Shown in pieces: positions 27,614 through 39,365 of a stretch of 64,000 bases of DNA. Each line of letters starts with the position of its first letter. Positions within the stretch are counted from its first letter, which is position 1. Both the position numbers and the translations under genes were made by a program. Under the pieces are notes generated by a model. The model saw nothing but the letters and a program-made list of their open reading frames with translations, was not told the origin of the DNA and ran no database searches. The DNA is from CALMKX01 sp036274895 (GTDB lineage Bacteria; Acidobacteriota; Thermoanaerobaculia; Multivoradales; SZUA-115). The stretch spans positions 1-64,000 of the forward strand of contig DASUEU010000040.1 in assembly GCA_036274895.1 (NCBI GenBank). The letters are read 5' to 3'.

Positions 27614-29952
27614 GCCGGCCCGGTGCCCGCTTTGAGCGCCAGCAGGCTGCCCAGCCCGAAGAGGGTGAGACAGGCGCCGGCGATGAGGGCGGCGGCGACC
27701 AGCAGGCCCAGGCGGGCGTTGGCCGGTACCTGGGAGAGGGCGAGCACGCCGAAGCCGGCGGCGATGGCGGCGGTGTCGGCGAGGATCGGCGGCCCGGTCT
27801 CCCTCAGGGCCAGGGCCACCGGCTCCGCGGCGCCGTCCGCGCGGGCGCGTCGCCAGCGCTCGAGGAAGTGGATGGCGTAGTCCACGGCGATGCCCAGGGT
27901 GATGGCGCAGAACATCGAGGTCGCGACACCCAACGGGATGCCCAGCCAGCCCATGGCCCCGAACACCCACACCACCGCCACGGCCGCCGGCAGCACCGCG
28001 AGCGTGCCGGTGGCGAGGGAGCGGTAGAGCAGGGCGATCACCAACAGGCAGGAGAGAGGGGCGAGCAGGACCGAGGAGACTTGGGTCTCGACGATCGCCG
28101 GGATCATCGCCTGGGACACCGCAACGTCCCCGGCGAACTCGAGCCGCCCGCCGAGCGGCGCCAGGTGAGCGCCGGCCCACTCGCGGATCGCCGCCATCAG
28201 CTTGGCCGTGTCGCGGAAGTTGGCGGCCTTCAAGAACACCGTCACCACCGCCCGCGACAGCCCGTCGTCCACCACCTCGCGGCGCTTGTCGAGGCCTCGG
28301 CCCTGCTCGTAGCGCTGGTAGACCCGCTCCAGGCGCGCGGGGTCCTCGGGGATCTTGCGCAGCTCCTCCCGGCGGGCCAGCCACAGGAAGGCCACCGTGG
28401 TCAGCTGGTCGTGGGGGCCGAGGACGCCGCCCACGCCGGGCTGGGCCTCGACGAAGGTCTCGAGGGCGCCGATGGCCTCCACCTTCTTCGGGTCGAGCAG
28501 GGGGCCACGCCGCTCGAGCACCTCCGGGTCCCCGGCTCCCCTCTCGAAGGTCAGGGCCAGGCGCAGCAGGTGGGTGCCGTGAAACAGCGCGTTGGCCCGG
28601 TCGGTCTCGCTCCGGAAGCGGCTCTCCGGGGCGAAGGCGTCGATCCAGCTGTCCTGCACCGCGAGCAAGGGGATCCCCGCGGCGAACACCACGGTGGCAG
28701 CGGCCACGGCGACCAGGGTGCGCCGGGGCCGGGCCACCGAGGCGACCAGGCGCCGGCCGCGGGCACGGGGGCCCAGGAAGCGCTCCGGCCGGGGGTGCGC
28801 CAGGCGCCCCGGGGCGATCAGGGCAAGGCTGGCCGGCACCACGGTCAGTGTCCAGAGCATCGAAAAGAGGATCCCGACGCCGGCGAAGACGCCGAAGCCC
28901 CTGACCGCGGTGATCGAGCCGCCAAGGAAAGAGAAGAAGCCCACGGCGGTGGTCAGCGAGGTCAGGGCCACCGGCCGAGCCAGCTCGTCGAGGGTGGCCA
29001 GCACGCCGGCCGGCGGTGGCGCTGAGCCGGCGGGCCCGGCGAGCACCTTCTGGTAGCGCCAGAAGAGGTGGATCTCGTCGGCCAGGCAGATGGTGGTGAG
29101 GATCACCGGCAGGATGGCGGTGGTCAGGTAGACCGGGCTGCCGGTCCAGCCCATCAGGCCGAAGGTGAAGAGCTGCACGGCGCCGATCTCGCACACCGCG
29201 AGAGCGAGGAAGAGCCAGCGCCGGCAGCCCAGCCACATCACGGCGGCGATGACCAGGAAGGCTAGGGGCAAGAGCAGGGCCAGGTCCTCGAGCACGTGGT
29301 CGCCGAGCATGGCCTCGGCCACCGGCGCGCCGACCACTGAGACGCGGTTCTCCGCCGTGGCCAGGGGGGCGACCGCGGCCACCACCTGGCGGTAGAGGCG
29401 GGGGCGATCGAAGCCGGGGTCGTCGGGCACTCCGACCAGGATCGCCGTGGCCCTCTCGTCGAGGGAGATCAGGGTGCCGGCGAGGATGCGCGTGTCGGCC
29501 ACGTCCAGGCGGAACAGGCGCATGGCCGCCGCGGTGTCGGGGGGCGGCTCGAGGAAGGTCTGGAAGTCGAAGGTGCCGGGCCACACCCGGGCCCTCTTCT
29601 CGGTGGCGAGGGAGACCACCCGCGCCGGATCGATGCCCGGCAAGGCCTTCAGCAGCTCAGTGCCCTCGATCACCTTGGCGAGCGTGACCCGGTTGTAGAT
29701 CTTCTCCGGATGGCGGGTCTCGAAGATCACCGCGATGGGATCGGAAAGCCCGAAGGTCGCCCGCACCTCCGCGTCGAGGGCGACGGCGGGATCGTCCGGG
29801 GGCACCAGGGCATGGCCGTCGGTGCGCAGCTCGAGGCGCACGAGGCCCGGCGCCGCCCCCAGGGCGAGGCAAGCCATCAGGGCGATCGCCCACCAAGGAT
29901 GGCGGATCGCCGCGGCCGAGAGCAGGAAGGGCCACTTTCCCGGTGAAGCCAC
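27604..29952 (-). CDS. MMPL/RND-family transporter
   Basis: Large inner-membrane transporter of the RND superfamily (MMPL/HpnN type), usually exporting lipids or hydrophobic molecules with proton coupling. It has the two-fold RND plan: helix, large periplasmic loop, five-helix bundle, then the same again. The helix bundles begin around 'ALLLPLAFLVIAAVMWLGC' and 'VLLAPLSCLLVIALLYRSL', each with the GxxxDYAIH/ADEIHLF-type helix-four motif. I place the start at a GTG (29952), with GGAGGT three bases before it; an ATG at 30009 would add 19 unconvincing residues. Length is about 782 residues. Its 3' end overlaps that of the tlpA-like gene by ten bases. Substrate unknown. Confidence 0.87.
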   Translation of the reverse strand: MASPGKWPFLLSAAAIRHPWWAIALMACLALGAAPGLVRLELRTDGHALVPPDDPAVALDAEVRATFGLSDPIAVIFETRHPEKIYNRVTLAKVIEGTELLKALPGIDPARVVSLATEKRARVWPGTFDFQTFLEPPPDTAAAMRLFRLDVADTRILAGTLISLDERATAILVGVPDDPGFDRPRLYRQVVAAVAPLATAENRVSVVGAPVAEAMLGDHVLEDLALLLPLAFLVIAAVMWLGCRRWLFLALAVCEIGAVQLFTFGLMGWTGSPVYLTTAILPVILTTICLADEIHLFWRYQKVLAGPAGSAPPPAGVLATLDELARPVALTSLTTAVGFFSFLGGSITAVRGFGVFAGVGILFSMLWTLTVVPASLALIAPGRLAHPRPERFLGPRARGRRLVASVARPRRTLVAVAAATVVFAAGIPLLAVQDSWIDAFAPESRFRSETDRANALFHGTHLLRLALTFERGAGDPEVLERRGPLLDPKKVEAIGALETFVEAQPGVGGVLGPHDQLTTVAFLWLARREELRKIPEDPARLERVYQRYEQGRGLDKRREVVDDGLSRAVVTVFLKAANFRDTAKLMAAIREWAGAHLAPLGGRLEFAGDVAVSQAMIPAIVETQVSSVLLAPLSCLLVIALLYRSLATGTLAVLPAAVAVVWVFGAMGWLGIPLGVATSMFCAITLGIAVDYAIHFLERWRRARADGAAEPVALALRETGPPILADTAAIAAGFGVLALSQVPANARLGLLVAAALIAGACLTLFGLGSLLALKAGTGPAQR

Positions 29953-30065
29953 GCTACCTCCCGGGCCTTGGCCCGGCTGATCGAAGATGGCCGATAGGGT
30001 AGCTGCCATTTCGAGAATCGGTCAACCGCCGTTGGGTCCCCAGAGACATCGGAAGAAGATAACTC

Positions 30066-30094
30066 TTGACACGAGAGCATCTAGAACATAAGCT
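30066..30094 (+). promoter_or_regulatory. Probable promoter of the secreted-protein gene at 30279
   Basis: TTGACA (30066-30071) is a full -35 match; TAAGCT (30089-30094) follows after 17 bases. The region is AT-rich against its surroundings. The implied 5' leader is about 180 bases; I found no recognisable riboswitch in it. Confidence 0.45.
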
Positions 30095-30278
30095 CATAGC
30101 CACTAAAAACTGCTCGAAATCATCATGGTCGCCGCTGCTGCAGCTCGTGGGCGCGGTTTCGATCGCCGGCCGTACCCATTCTGCCTGTTCGCCTCCGGCG
30201 CGCGCGGGCCGCCGTCGGCTCGCCTGCCCGCACTCTCCCTTCCCTCGAACGACCCAACTAACCGAGGAGGTAGCCTTC

Positions 30279-31115
30279 ATGACCCGTTCGAGACTCATCC
30301 TGCTCACCCTCGCCCTCTCGCTGCTGGCCGCCCCCACCTTTGCGGCCGACTCCGTGATCGTCGCCGGTATTGACCTGTTCCGCACCCTGGGCAACGGCAA
30401 CACTCACACCAGCTTCGCTGACGAGCCCCTGCCGGCCGGCTTCTTCTGCAGCGGCTCCGAGCCCTTCACGGGCGACATCGCTTTCCGTGGTGTCCCGGTC
30501 ACCACCCTCGAGAAGGGCGCCCTGGGTCGCACCGACACCATTGTCCAGCGCCTCGACGACGCCGTCTTCGATGAGGCGGGCGTGGCTCACACCCGGGTTC
30601 AAGTTCGTGCCATGGAGTTTGTCGGCCTGAAGCCGATCCGGACGAAGTGTGGGCTCTACGGCGTTCGCCTGACCCTCGAGGGCGAGCAGCCGATCACCAA
30701 CATGAAGATCATCCGGGAGCACGAGTGGGGCGGCCGCTTCGAGGCGCCGATCCACGTCAACGTCAAGCTCACCTTCCACCCCTTGCATGCCCAGGCCGGG
30801 GAGGCCGTGGAGGTGGTTCGACCCGTGCGTTTTGCGGCCAACAAGGCAGCCCGCTGGACCGATCGCCCCGGGACGGCCGGACGGGTCCACACCGAGGCTG
30901 TGGTCCTGGACCTCGATCGCGACGGCATCTTCGAGCTCGAGCTGCCGGGCACTTCGAACTTCGCTGCCGGTTGGCGGGTCCCCAAGGCCGCGCTCAACGA
31001 GGCACTGGCCAAGGGGTTGGCGCCCGCCACGTCCGCGCTGGCGGCCCTGCAGATCCAGCACTGCAACGACCCGGACAACTGCACCAAGGAGCACGACACC
31101 TACTCGGCGCAATGA
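30279..31115 (+). CDS. Secreted protein of unknown function
   Basis: A 278-residue protein starting nine bases after GAGGAGG, with a clean signal peptide (1-23, ..APTFA). The mature part is mostly beta ('VQVRAMEFVGLKPIRTKCGLYGVRLTLEG', 'APIHVNVKLTFHPL') with Cys residues at about 48, 126, 266 and 271 that could form disulfides, and a C-terminal 'HCNDPDNCTKEHDTY' that might bind metal. I recognise no family. It has its own promoter, divergent from the MMPL transporter, and ends at a GC-rich hairpin. Codon use is like the rest of the window. Confidence 0.65.
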   Translation: MTRSRLILLTLALSLLAAPTFAADSVIVAGIDLFRTLGNGNTHTSFADEPLPAGFFCSGSEPFTGDIAFRGVPVTTLEKGALGRTDTIVQRLDDAVFDEAGVAHTRVQVRAMEFVGLKPIRTKCGLYGVRLTLEGEQPITNMKIIREHEWGGRFEAPIHVNVKLTFHPLHAQAGEAVEVVRPVRFAANKAARWTDRPGTAGRVHTEAVVLDLDRDGIFELELPGTSNFAAGWRVPKAALNEALAKGLAPATSALAALQIQHCNDPDNCTKEHDTYSAQ

Positions 31116-31134
31116 GCGAGTAGCTCTCCGCGAG

Positions 31135-31158
31135 CCGGCCGCCGGGCGCGGCGGCCGG
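31135..31158. terminator. GC-rich hairpin between convergent genes
   Basis: CCGGCCGCC and GGCGGCCGG form a perfect 9-bp stem around GGGCGC, between the stops at 31115 and 31182. There is no T tract, so it is only a candidate two-way terminator. Confidence 0.45.
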
Positions 31159-31181
31159 ACTCCCTTGCGGGGAAGGGCCCC

Positions 31182-31634
31182 TCAGACGGGGTCGCCGGGC
31201 GGAGCGGGGTCCGTTGGCGGCGGCTCGTCTTCCATGAGGTCCAGCGGAGCGCCGCCTCCCTCCAGCTCGAGGCTCAGCTCCTCGAAGACCCACGGGCCTC
31301 CCCCCTCGCGCTCGGCCACGGCGTGGACGCTGGCCTCACCCTTCGGCCCGGACATCGGGAAGCGGATGTCGGCGCGGCCGTGGTCGTTGCTGACGTTGAT
31401 CGAGCCGGTGATCAGCCAGCCGGTCTCCATCGGCTCGCCCAGGGCCTCGACCGCCGCCGGCGAGGAGCGGACCTGCTCGGCTGCGAGTTTCTTGACGTCG
31501 GTGTTGGAGAACATGTAGAGGACGCTGCCGCCCAGCAGGGCCACCACCAACAGGGGGATGCCGATGCAGCCCAGGCCGCAGCCGCAGCCTCCCCACAGCC
31601 AGGGGTTCTGCCAGAAGCTCTTCTTCTGTTCCAT
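31182..31634 (-). CDS. Coa1-like single-pass membrane protein
   Basis: A 150-residue protein with one membrane helix (residues about 16-42, preceded by the small Cys/Gly cluster CGCGLGC) and an outside domain with the pattern 'GSINVSNDHGRADIRFPMSGPKGEASVHAVAE..GPWVFEELSLEL'. This resembles the Coa1 (cytochrome oxidase assembly factor 1)/Tim21-like domain family, short membrane proteins common in bacteria but without a settled role there. The acidic Pro-rich end (31182-31230) is probably disordered. No cytochrome oxidase gene is nearby. The family call rests on the pattern alone. Confidence 0.6.
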   Translation of the reverse strand: MEQKKSFWQNPWLWGGCGCGLGCIGIPLLVVALLGGSVLYMFSNTDVKKLAAEQVRSSPAAVEALGEPMETGWLITGSINVSNDHGRADIRFPMSGPKGEASVHAVAEREGGGPWVFEELSLELEGGGAPLDLMEDEPPPTDPAPPGDPV

Positions 31635-31680
31635 GATCGGGAAGCCTACGCCAGCTGTGAGGGCTCCGTGTCAGTGTTGT

Positions 31681-31686
31681 TAGAAT
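31681..31686 (+). promoter_or_regulatory. -10 box of a probably leaderless aconitase-family gene
   Basis: TAGAAT (5 of 6) ends nine bases before the ATG at 31696 with no ribosome site between; the transcript start would lie within three bases of the ATG. Confidence 0.5.
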
Positions 31687-31695
31687 CCTCGCTCG

Positions 31696-33702
<2,007 letters not shown>

Positions 33703-33845
33703 GGGGGGCGGTCAGCCGTTCCTGCGCCTCTGCTGCCTTGGGCGGTACCAGCGTTCGGTGAGCCCGCCCTCGAACTCGAACGGCGCCTCAGTCCCCCCCG
33801 ACCCCCATCTCCCGTCTCTCCCAGCGGAGCTTCTTCGGTCCTCGG

Positions 33846-33874
33846 TTGACGACTTCGGGGGCGTGGCATAGCGT
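33846..33874 (+). promoter_or_regulatory. Probable promoter of the MoxR operon
   Basis: TTGACG (33846-33851, 5 of 6) and TAGCGT (33869-33874) with a 17-base spacer, giving a leader of about 100 bases before the RDD gene. A GAGGG/CCCTC inverted repeat lies in the leader (33913-33928 region). The rest of 33703-33845 holds nothing I recognise. Confidence 0.45.
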
Positions 33875-33979
33875 CGCGGCAGGTCCGTAGATTCTGAGAG
33901 CCGCGCTTCGAAGTGAGGGGTGACACCCTCTTCGCTCGTCTTGCGCCGTAACCAGAGGAAGCTCGAAAGGAGAGAGCTG

Positions 33980-34735
33980 ATGATCGCCGGCCAACCCGGA
34001 GGCTCGGAAGATGGGGGGATGGGTCTGCTCGATCCGGGAGTCGTTCTCGGCATCGACAACGTGGCGCTCGAGCTGCCCCTGGCTTCGGCCGGCAGCCGGG
34101 CCCTGGCCGGGTTGATCGACTACCTGGTGCTCTTGCTGGGCCTGTCGGTGGTGCTGGTCGCCGTGGCGCTCGGCCTCGCGGCCCTGGAGCTCGAGACTGG
34201 CTGGGCCGTCGCCGTGATCTCGATCCTCTACTTCCTCATCCAGTGGCTCTACTTCTTCCTGTTCGAGTGGGGCACCGGCGGTCGCACTCCCGGCAAGATG
34301 GCCGTGCGGCTGCGGGTGGTGGGGGCCCAAGGGGGCACGCCCTCGGCCGGCGCCCTGCTGGTGCGCACCCTCTTGCGCCCGATCGACCTCCTCGTCGGCT
34401 TGCTGATGATCGCCCTCGACGAACGTGCCCGACGCCTCGGGGACCGGCTCGCCGGCACCCAGGTGGTGCACGCGCCGCGGCCGAGCGATGCCTGGGTGCT
34501 CGGCCGCCCGCCCGCGGCCTGGACCGGCCGCGAGATCGAGCTCGTGGAGTCTCTCCTGCGCCGGGCGCCGCAGATGCACCCGGACGTCGCCGACGAGCTC
34601 GCGCGACGTTTCATCGCCCTCGCCCTGGCGGATCAGCCGGAGCGGGCGCTCGAGCGCTCGACGGCGACCGACGCGCTGAGCACGCTCAAGGGCATCCTGG
34701 CCGCGGGGCAGGCATGGACTACGGTCGCTTCCTGA
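33980..34735 (+). CDS. RDD-family membrane protein
   Basis: First gene of the MoxR operon. The 251-residue protein has the RDD domain: 'LPLASAGSRALAGLIDYLVLLL' (Arg..Asp), two or three membrane helices (to about residue 105), 'GGRTPGKMAVRLRVVG' and the ending 'DERARRLGDRLAGTQVV'. The C-terminal 85 residues are cytosolic and helical. RDD proteins are poorly understood; some act as ion antiporters. The start MIAGQP is set by AGGAGAG just upstream. The next gene begins 22 bases before this one ends, so expression is coupled. Confidence 0.85.
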   Translation: MIAGQPGGSEDGGMGLLDPGVVLGIDNVALELPLASAGSRALAGLIDYLVLLLGLSVVLVAVALGLAALELETGWAVAVISILYFLIQWLYFFLFEWGTGGRTPGKMAVRLRVVGAQGGTPSAGALLVRTLLRPIDLLVGLLMIALDERARRLGDRLAGTQVVHAPRPSDAWVLGRPPAAWTGREIELVESLLRRAPQMHPDVADELARRFIALALADQPERALERSTATDALSTLKGILAAGQAWTTVAS

Positions 34736-35700
34736 GCCTGCGGGGGCCGGCCTGGCGAGAGCTGGAGGAAGCGCTCGCCCGGCTGGCCTCCCGGCGAGGC
34801 CAGGGCCAGCTGACCTACCGGGGCCTCGAGGCCGTGGCCATGGGCTACCGGCGGGTGCTCCAGGATCTGGCCTTTGCGCGCTCTCGCTTCCCGGCCTCCG
34901 GAGCGGCGCAGAGATTGGCGGGCCTGGCTCTCGAGGGTACTCGCCTGCTGCTGCGCGAGGAGCCCGGGAAGCGGGTGGGGGTGCTGGGCTTCTTCTTGCG
35001 CGCCTTTCCCGCGGCGGTGCGGCGCCGTGCGGGGGTGGTGGCCCTGGCGGTGGGGCTCTTCCTGGCCACGGGTCTGCTCGGCTTCGTGGCGGCCCTGGCG
35101 AGCCCCGCGCTCGGGATGGTCTTCCTGGGGCCAGCGGCGATCGCCGGGCTCGAGGAGGGCCGGATGTGGACCGAGGCCCTGACCACCACGGTGCCGCCGG
35201 CGGTTTCGTCCTCCCAGATCGCCACCAACAACCTCTCGGTCTCCCTCTTCGCCTTGGCGGGCGGCGCCCTGGCCGGCGCCGGTTCGCTGTGGATCCTCTT
35301 CGTCAACGGGCTGATGCTCGGCGCGGTGATCGGCACCACGCTGCATTTCGGGATGGCGCCCCACCTGCTCGAGTTCATCTCCGCTCACGGCCCCCTCGAG
35401 CTGACGGTGATCGTCTTCTCGGCGGCGGCGGGCCTGGTCCTCGCCCACGGCCTGGTGGTGGCGGAGGATCGGCCTCGCCGCGTGGTACTGGCCGAGGGAG
35501 TGCGCGACGCCCTGACGATCTTCGGCGGCTGCTTTCCCTGGCTGGTGGTGCTCGCCGTGGTCGAGACCCTGGTCTCCCCGGCGCCCGAAGTGGCGCCTGC
35601 CCTCAAGCTGGCTCTCGGGCTCGTGCTCGAGGGCTTCTTCCTCTTCCTCGCATTCAATCCGATGGCGAGTCGCGAGGCTCGCGGAGGCAGCCCGGCATGA
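34714..35700 (+). CDS. SpoIIM (DUF95)-family membrane protein
   Basis: A 328-residue polytopic membrane protein of the stage II sporulation protein M family. The first 100 residues are soluble and helical ('FLSLRGPAWRELEEALARLASRR', a common opening in this family), then come six or so helices with the family motif 'ATNNLSVSLFALAGGALAGAGSLWILFVNGLMLGAV' split around residues 170-205. In Bacillus SpoIIM takes part in peptidoglycan remodelling during engulfment; non-sporulating bacteria carry it beside MoxR/RDD genes, as here. It overlaps the RDD gene by 22 bases and the next gene by four (ATGA). Confidence 0.88.
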   Translation: MDYGRFLSLRGPAWRELEEALARLASRRGQGQLTYRGLEAVAMGYRRVLQDLAFARSRFPASGAAQRLAGLALEGTRLLLREEPGKRVGVLGFFLRAFPAAVRRRAGVVALAVGLFLATGLLGFVAALASPALGMVFLGPAAIAGLEEGRMWTEALTTTVPPAVSSSQIATNNLSVSLFALAGGALAGAGSLWILFVNGLMLGAVIGTTLHFGMAPHLLEFISAHGPLELTVIVFSAAAGLVLAHGLVVAEDRPRRVVLAEGVRDALTIFGGCFPWLVVLAVVETLVSPAPEVAPALKLALGLVLEGFFLFLAFNPMASREARGGSPA

Positions 35701-36683
35701 GCCATCCCCTCGCCCAGGTAGCCGATCCCATCCCCTTCCGCAAGCTGCTCGACGAGGCCGTGAAGCAAACCCGGCGGACGATCAAGCCGCTCTACCTGTG
35801 GATCTTGCTGCCCGCCCTCTTGTTCCAGGTGCCGATGGTGCTGATGCAGGGCTTCCAGTTCCAGCTGGCTGAGAGCCAGGCCCCCTCGCCTGCCGCCCTG
35901 GGCGCGATCCTCGGCGGCTGCGGGCTGATGATGATCGCCCTGCCGATCTACTGGTTCTGCTCGGTCGCCGTGGCCTTGGCGGCCGCGGACGGGGTGGCCG
36001 GCCGGTCGGTGGCCCCGGGGCAGCGGCTGCGCACCGCCCTGCACCCGCGGACCTGGCTGACTCTCATCCTGGTGATGATCCTGATCTTCGCCTTGCCCAC
36101 CCTGCTCTTCTTCGCGGCCGTGGTCCTCGCGGCCGTCGGCGCCGCCGCCTCACCGGTCGTCGCCGGTGTCGCGATGCTCGGAGCCATGGCCTTGGCGCTG
36201 CTGTCGTTGGTCTTCTTCGCCACCCGTTTCGCCTTCGTCCTGCCGGTGATGGCGGAAGAGGGCACGGCGGGCTTCACGGCCATCGGCCGCACCTTCAAGC
36301 TGATCTCGACCAACCCCGCGCGCCGCTTCGTGGACAACACGGTGACCAAGGTCTTCGTCGTCGGCTTGGTCTTCTACACCTTAAACGCCGCCCTCGCCCT
36401 GCCGCTCCAGCTGCCTTTTTCCGCTGGCTTCCTGCTCACCGTGATCCGTGCCGTCCTCGAAGGCGTCAACCCCAACGCCGCCATGGCCGAGGGGGCGGCG
36501 CCATGGATGATGGGGCTCGCCACCCTGGTCGGTACCTTCGGCCAGGCCGCGGCTCAGCTCTACTTCTTCAATGCCTTGAGCCTGCTTTATTTCGACGTTC
36601 GCCGCCGGCGGGAAGCGCCGGACCTGGTCGAGGCGTTGGCCGAGGTGGAGCGTGGCGGCAGCCGGGGAGCTGAGCCCGCTTGA
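35697..36683 (+). CDS. Polytopic membrane protein of the MoxR operon
   Basis: A 328-residue integral membrane protein with about six hydrophobic helices (near 35-52, 72-100, 120-150, 157-180, 220-245, 275-300) and short loops. A conserved-looking amphipathic segment 'TAIGRTFKLISTNPARRFVDN' precedes the fifth helix, recalling the glycerophosphoryl-diester-phosphodiesterase membrane-domain family; I hold that only loosely. It overlaps genes on both sides by four bases (ATGA start, TTGA at the end), so it belongs to the operon product set, probably assembled in one membrane complex with the SpoIIM and RDD proteins. Confidence 0.7.
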   Translation: MSHPLAQVADPIPFRKLLDEAVKQTRRTIKPLYLWILLPALLFQVPMVLMQGFQFQLAESQAPSPAALGAILGGCGLMMIALPIYWFCSVAVALAAADGVAGRSVAPGQRLRTALHPRTWLTLILVMILIFALPTLLFFAAVVLAAVGAAASPVVAGVAMLGAMALALLSLVFFATRFAFVLPVMAEEGTAGFTAIGRTFKLISTNPARRFVDNTVTKVFVVGLVFYTLNAALALPLQLPFSAGFLLTVIRAVLEGVNPNAAMAEGAAPWMMGLATLVGTFGQAAAQLYFFNALSLLYFDVRRRREAPDLVEALAEVERGGSRGAEPA

Positions 36684-37285
36684 CCCCGGAGCTGGCCGAC
36701 CGCGAGCTGCTCGAGCGGCTCTACGCCGAGACCGGGGCGGACCGCGACCCGGCTGTGCCGGGCTGGCTGGAGACCATCTCGGACCTCGTGCGCCGGCTGG
36801 GAGACGCCTTCAACCGCTGGCTGGTGGGGGGGCTGGATCGCCTCGGCTGGTCGGGGCAAGGGGTCCTGTGGCTGGTGTGGGGACTGGGCGCGGTGCTCGC
36901 TCTGATCGCGCTCGTGCTGCTGGTGCGAGGGTGGCGCCGGCGGCTGCCGCAGCGCCGCCGGAGTCAGGAAGCCTCGTCGGTGACGCTGGCCGAGGCCGCG
37001 GACCGGCGACACCGGGACGCGCCGGGCTGGTGGCGAGAGGTCGAGGCGCGCCTGACGGCCGGCGATGTGGAGGGTGCCCTGGGCGCCGGCTGGTGGTGGC
37101 TCGCCACCCGCCTCGGCACCGAGGCCGAGCCCTCCTGGACCACCCGCGAGCTGGTGCGGCGGGCCGGGCGGCCGGAACTGTTGCCGGTGGTGCGGCCCTT
37201 CGACGCCTTCACCTACGGGGCTCGCCGGCCCCGGGTGGAGGAGGTGCGCGGTCTGCTCGAGCGGCTGGCGGAGGTGCTCTCGTGA
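36680..37285 (+). CDS. DUF4129-domain membrane protein
   Basis: A 201-residue protein with one membrane helix (about residues 60-82), N-terminal outside segment and a C-terminal cytosolic domain of the DUF4129 type ('REVEARLTAGDVEGALGAGWWWLATRLG..PSWTTRELVRR..PFDAFTYG'). DUF4129 proteins are regular partners of MoxR/DUF58 operons. The start is a TTG overlapping the previous stop (TTGA), which fits the spacing of every other junction in the operon. Confidence 0.78.
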   Translation: MTPELADRELLERLYAETGADRDPAVPGWLETISDLVRRLGDAFNRWLVGGLDRLGWSGQGVLWLVWGLGAVLALIALVLLVRGWRRRLPQRRRSQEASSVTLAEAADRRHRDAPGWWREVEARLTAGDVEGALGAGWWWLATRLGTEAEPSWTTRELVRRAGRPELLPVVRPFDAFTYGARRPRVEEVRGLLERLAEVLS

Positions 37286-38354
37286 GGGGACGTGGAGCAG
37301 TCCTGCTCACCCTGGCCGTGCTCTCCGGGTCCCTGGTCCTGCTGGTCACCCTGGGCCGGCGCGGGGCGGAGCAGGTCGGCCCCAGCTCGCTCGCGGCGGG
37401 CTCCGAGGGCTGGCTGGTGGCCCGCCGCTACCTCGAGGCGCGGGGCACCGAGGTCGAGCTCTGGGACCGCCCGCCCACCACCCGCATGCCCGGCGGCACC
37501 TTCGTGCTGACCTTCCCTGCCCTGAAGACTCCGGCCGACGAGACCGACGCTCTGGTGCCCTGGGTGGAGAGGGGAGGGCGGCTGATCCTCGGCCTGTCGG
37601 GGCGTTTCCCCGCTCCGGAGGAGCTGTCGACTCTGCTCGGCTTCGGCCTCTTCGAGGCCGCGGCGGCGAGCGAGGGCAGGGGAGCGGGGGGCGAGGTGCT
37701 CGAGCCGGTGGGGGCCGTCACCACGCTGCCGGGCCGGCTCGAATCCGGGCGCCTCGACTGGCTGCCGGACGTCCCCGAGGGGGCCGAGGTGCTCTACCGG
37801 CGCCAGGGGGACGGGGCGGCGGCGGTCTGGCGGCTGCCGCGGGGCGGGGGTGAGATCCTGGTGCTGCCGGCCTCCCTCTTCGCCAACGGCCGCCTGCATG
37901 CCGCCGGCAACGCCGACTGGCTGGAGAGCCTGCGCCAGGATCCCCGCGGGCCGTGGTTCTTTGACGAGCTGCACCATGGGCTGGTGGCGGCCGAAGTCCG
38001 GGCCGCGGCCGGGGGATCGTCCGCGGGCTTCGACCTCTTCGGCCTCCATGTCCTGCTGCTCTATGCCCTGGGCCTCTCGGCCCTGGCTCGTCGTTTCGGC
38101 GCCTCGTGGCGGGAAGCCCCCCTGACCACGGGCTCGGTGGGCCAGTTTCTCACCGGCCTCGGCCGGCTGCACCACGAACTGGGCCACCACGGCGAGGCGG
38201 CTCGCCTGCTGGCCGAACGCAGCCGCGAGCTCGATCCCCGCCTCGAGCTGCCGCCCGACACTCTGCTCGCCGGTGAACGGGCCGAGCACCCCCGTGACCT
38301 GATGGCGGTCGCATCCGCCGTCGCCCGCGCCAGGAAGGGCGAGGAGAGACCCCG

Positions 38355-38358
<4 letters not shown>
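37282..38358 (+). CDS. DUF4350-domain membrane protein
   Basis: A 358-residue protein beginning with a GTG that overlaps the previous stop (GTGA). One N-terminal helix (about 7-24) is followed by a GATase-like domain of the DUF4350 type ('SLAAGSEGWLVARRYLEARGTEVELW', 'VPWVERGGRLILG', 'ILVLPASLFANGRLHAAGNADWLESL'), which resembles flavodoxin/GATase folds without enzyme residues, then a second helix (about 255-272, 'LHVLLLYALGLSALARRF') and a cytosolic helical tail. It is a standard member of MoxR clusters; its biochemical role is unknown. Confidence 0.85.
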
Positions 38359-39353
<995 letters not shown>

Positions 39354-39365
39354 GCGAGCCCCTGT

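Noticed and set aside
26825..29584. A 919-codon minus-strand frame overlapping the MMPL gene in another frame
   Set aside because: Arg/Pro/Gly-rich shadow frame; the MMPL frame has helices and RND symmetry.
30072..30278. Riboswitch in the long leader of the secreted-protein gene
   Set aside because: The ~180-base leader lacks any core motif I know (TPP, cobalamin, SAM, c-di-GMP, glycine) and no downstream gene suggests a ligand.
34714..36683. Sporulation genes, because of the SpoIIM family name
   Set aside because: SpoIIM/DUF95 proteins are widespread in non-sporulating bacteria next to MoxR/RDD genes, and no other sporulation gene is present.
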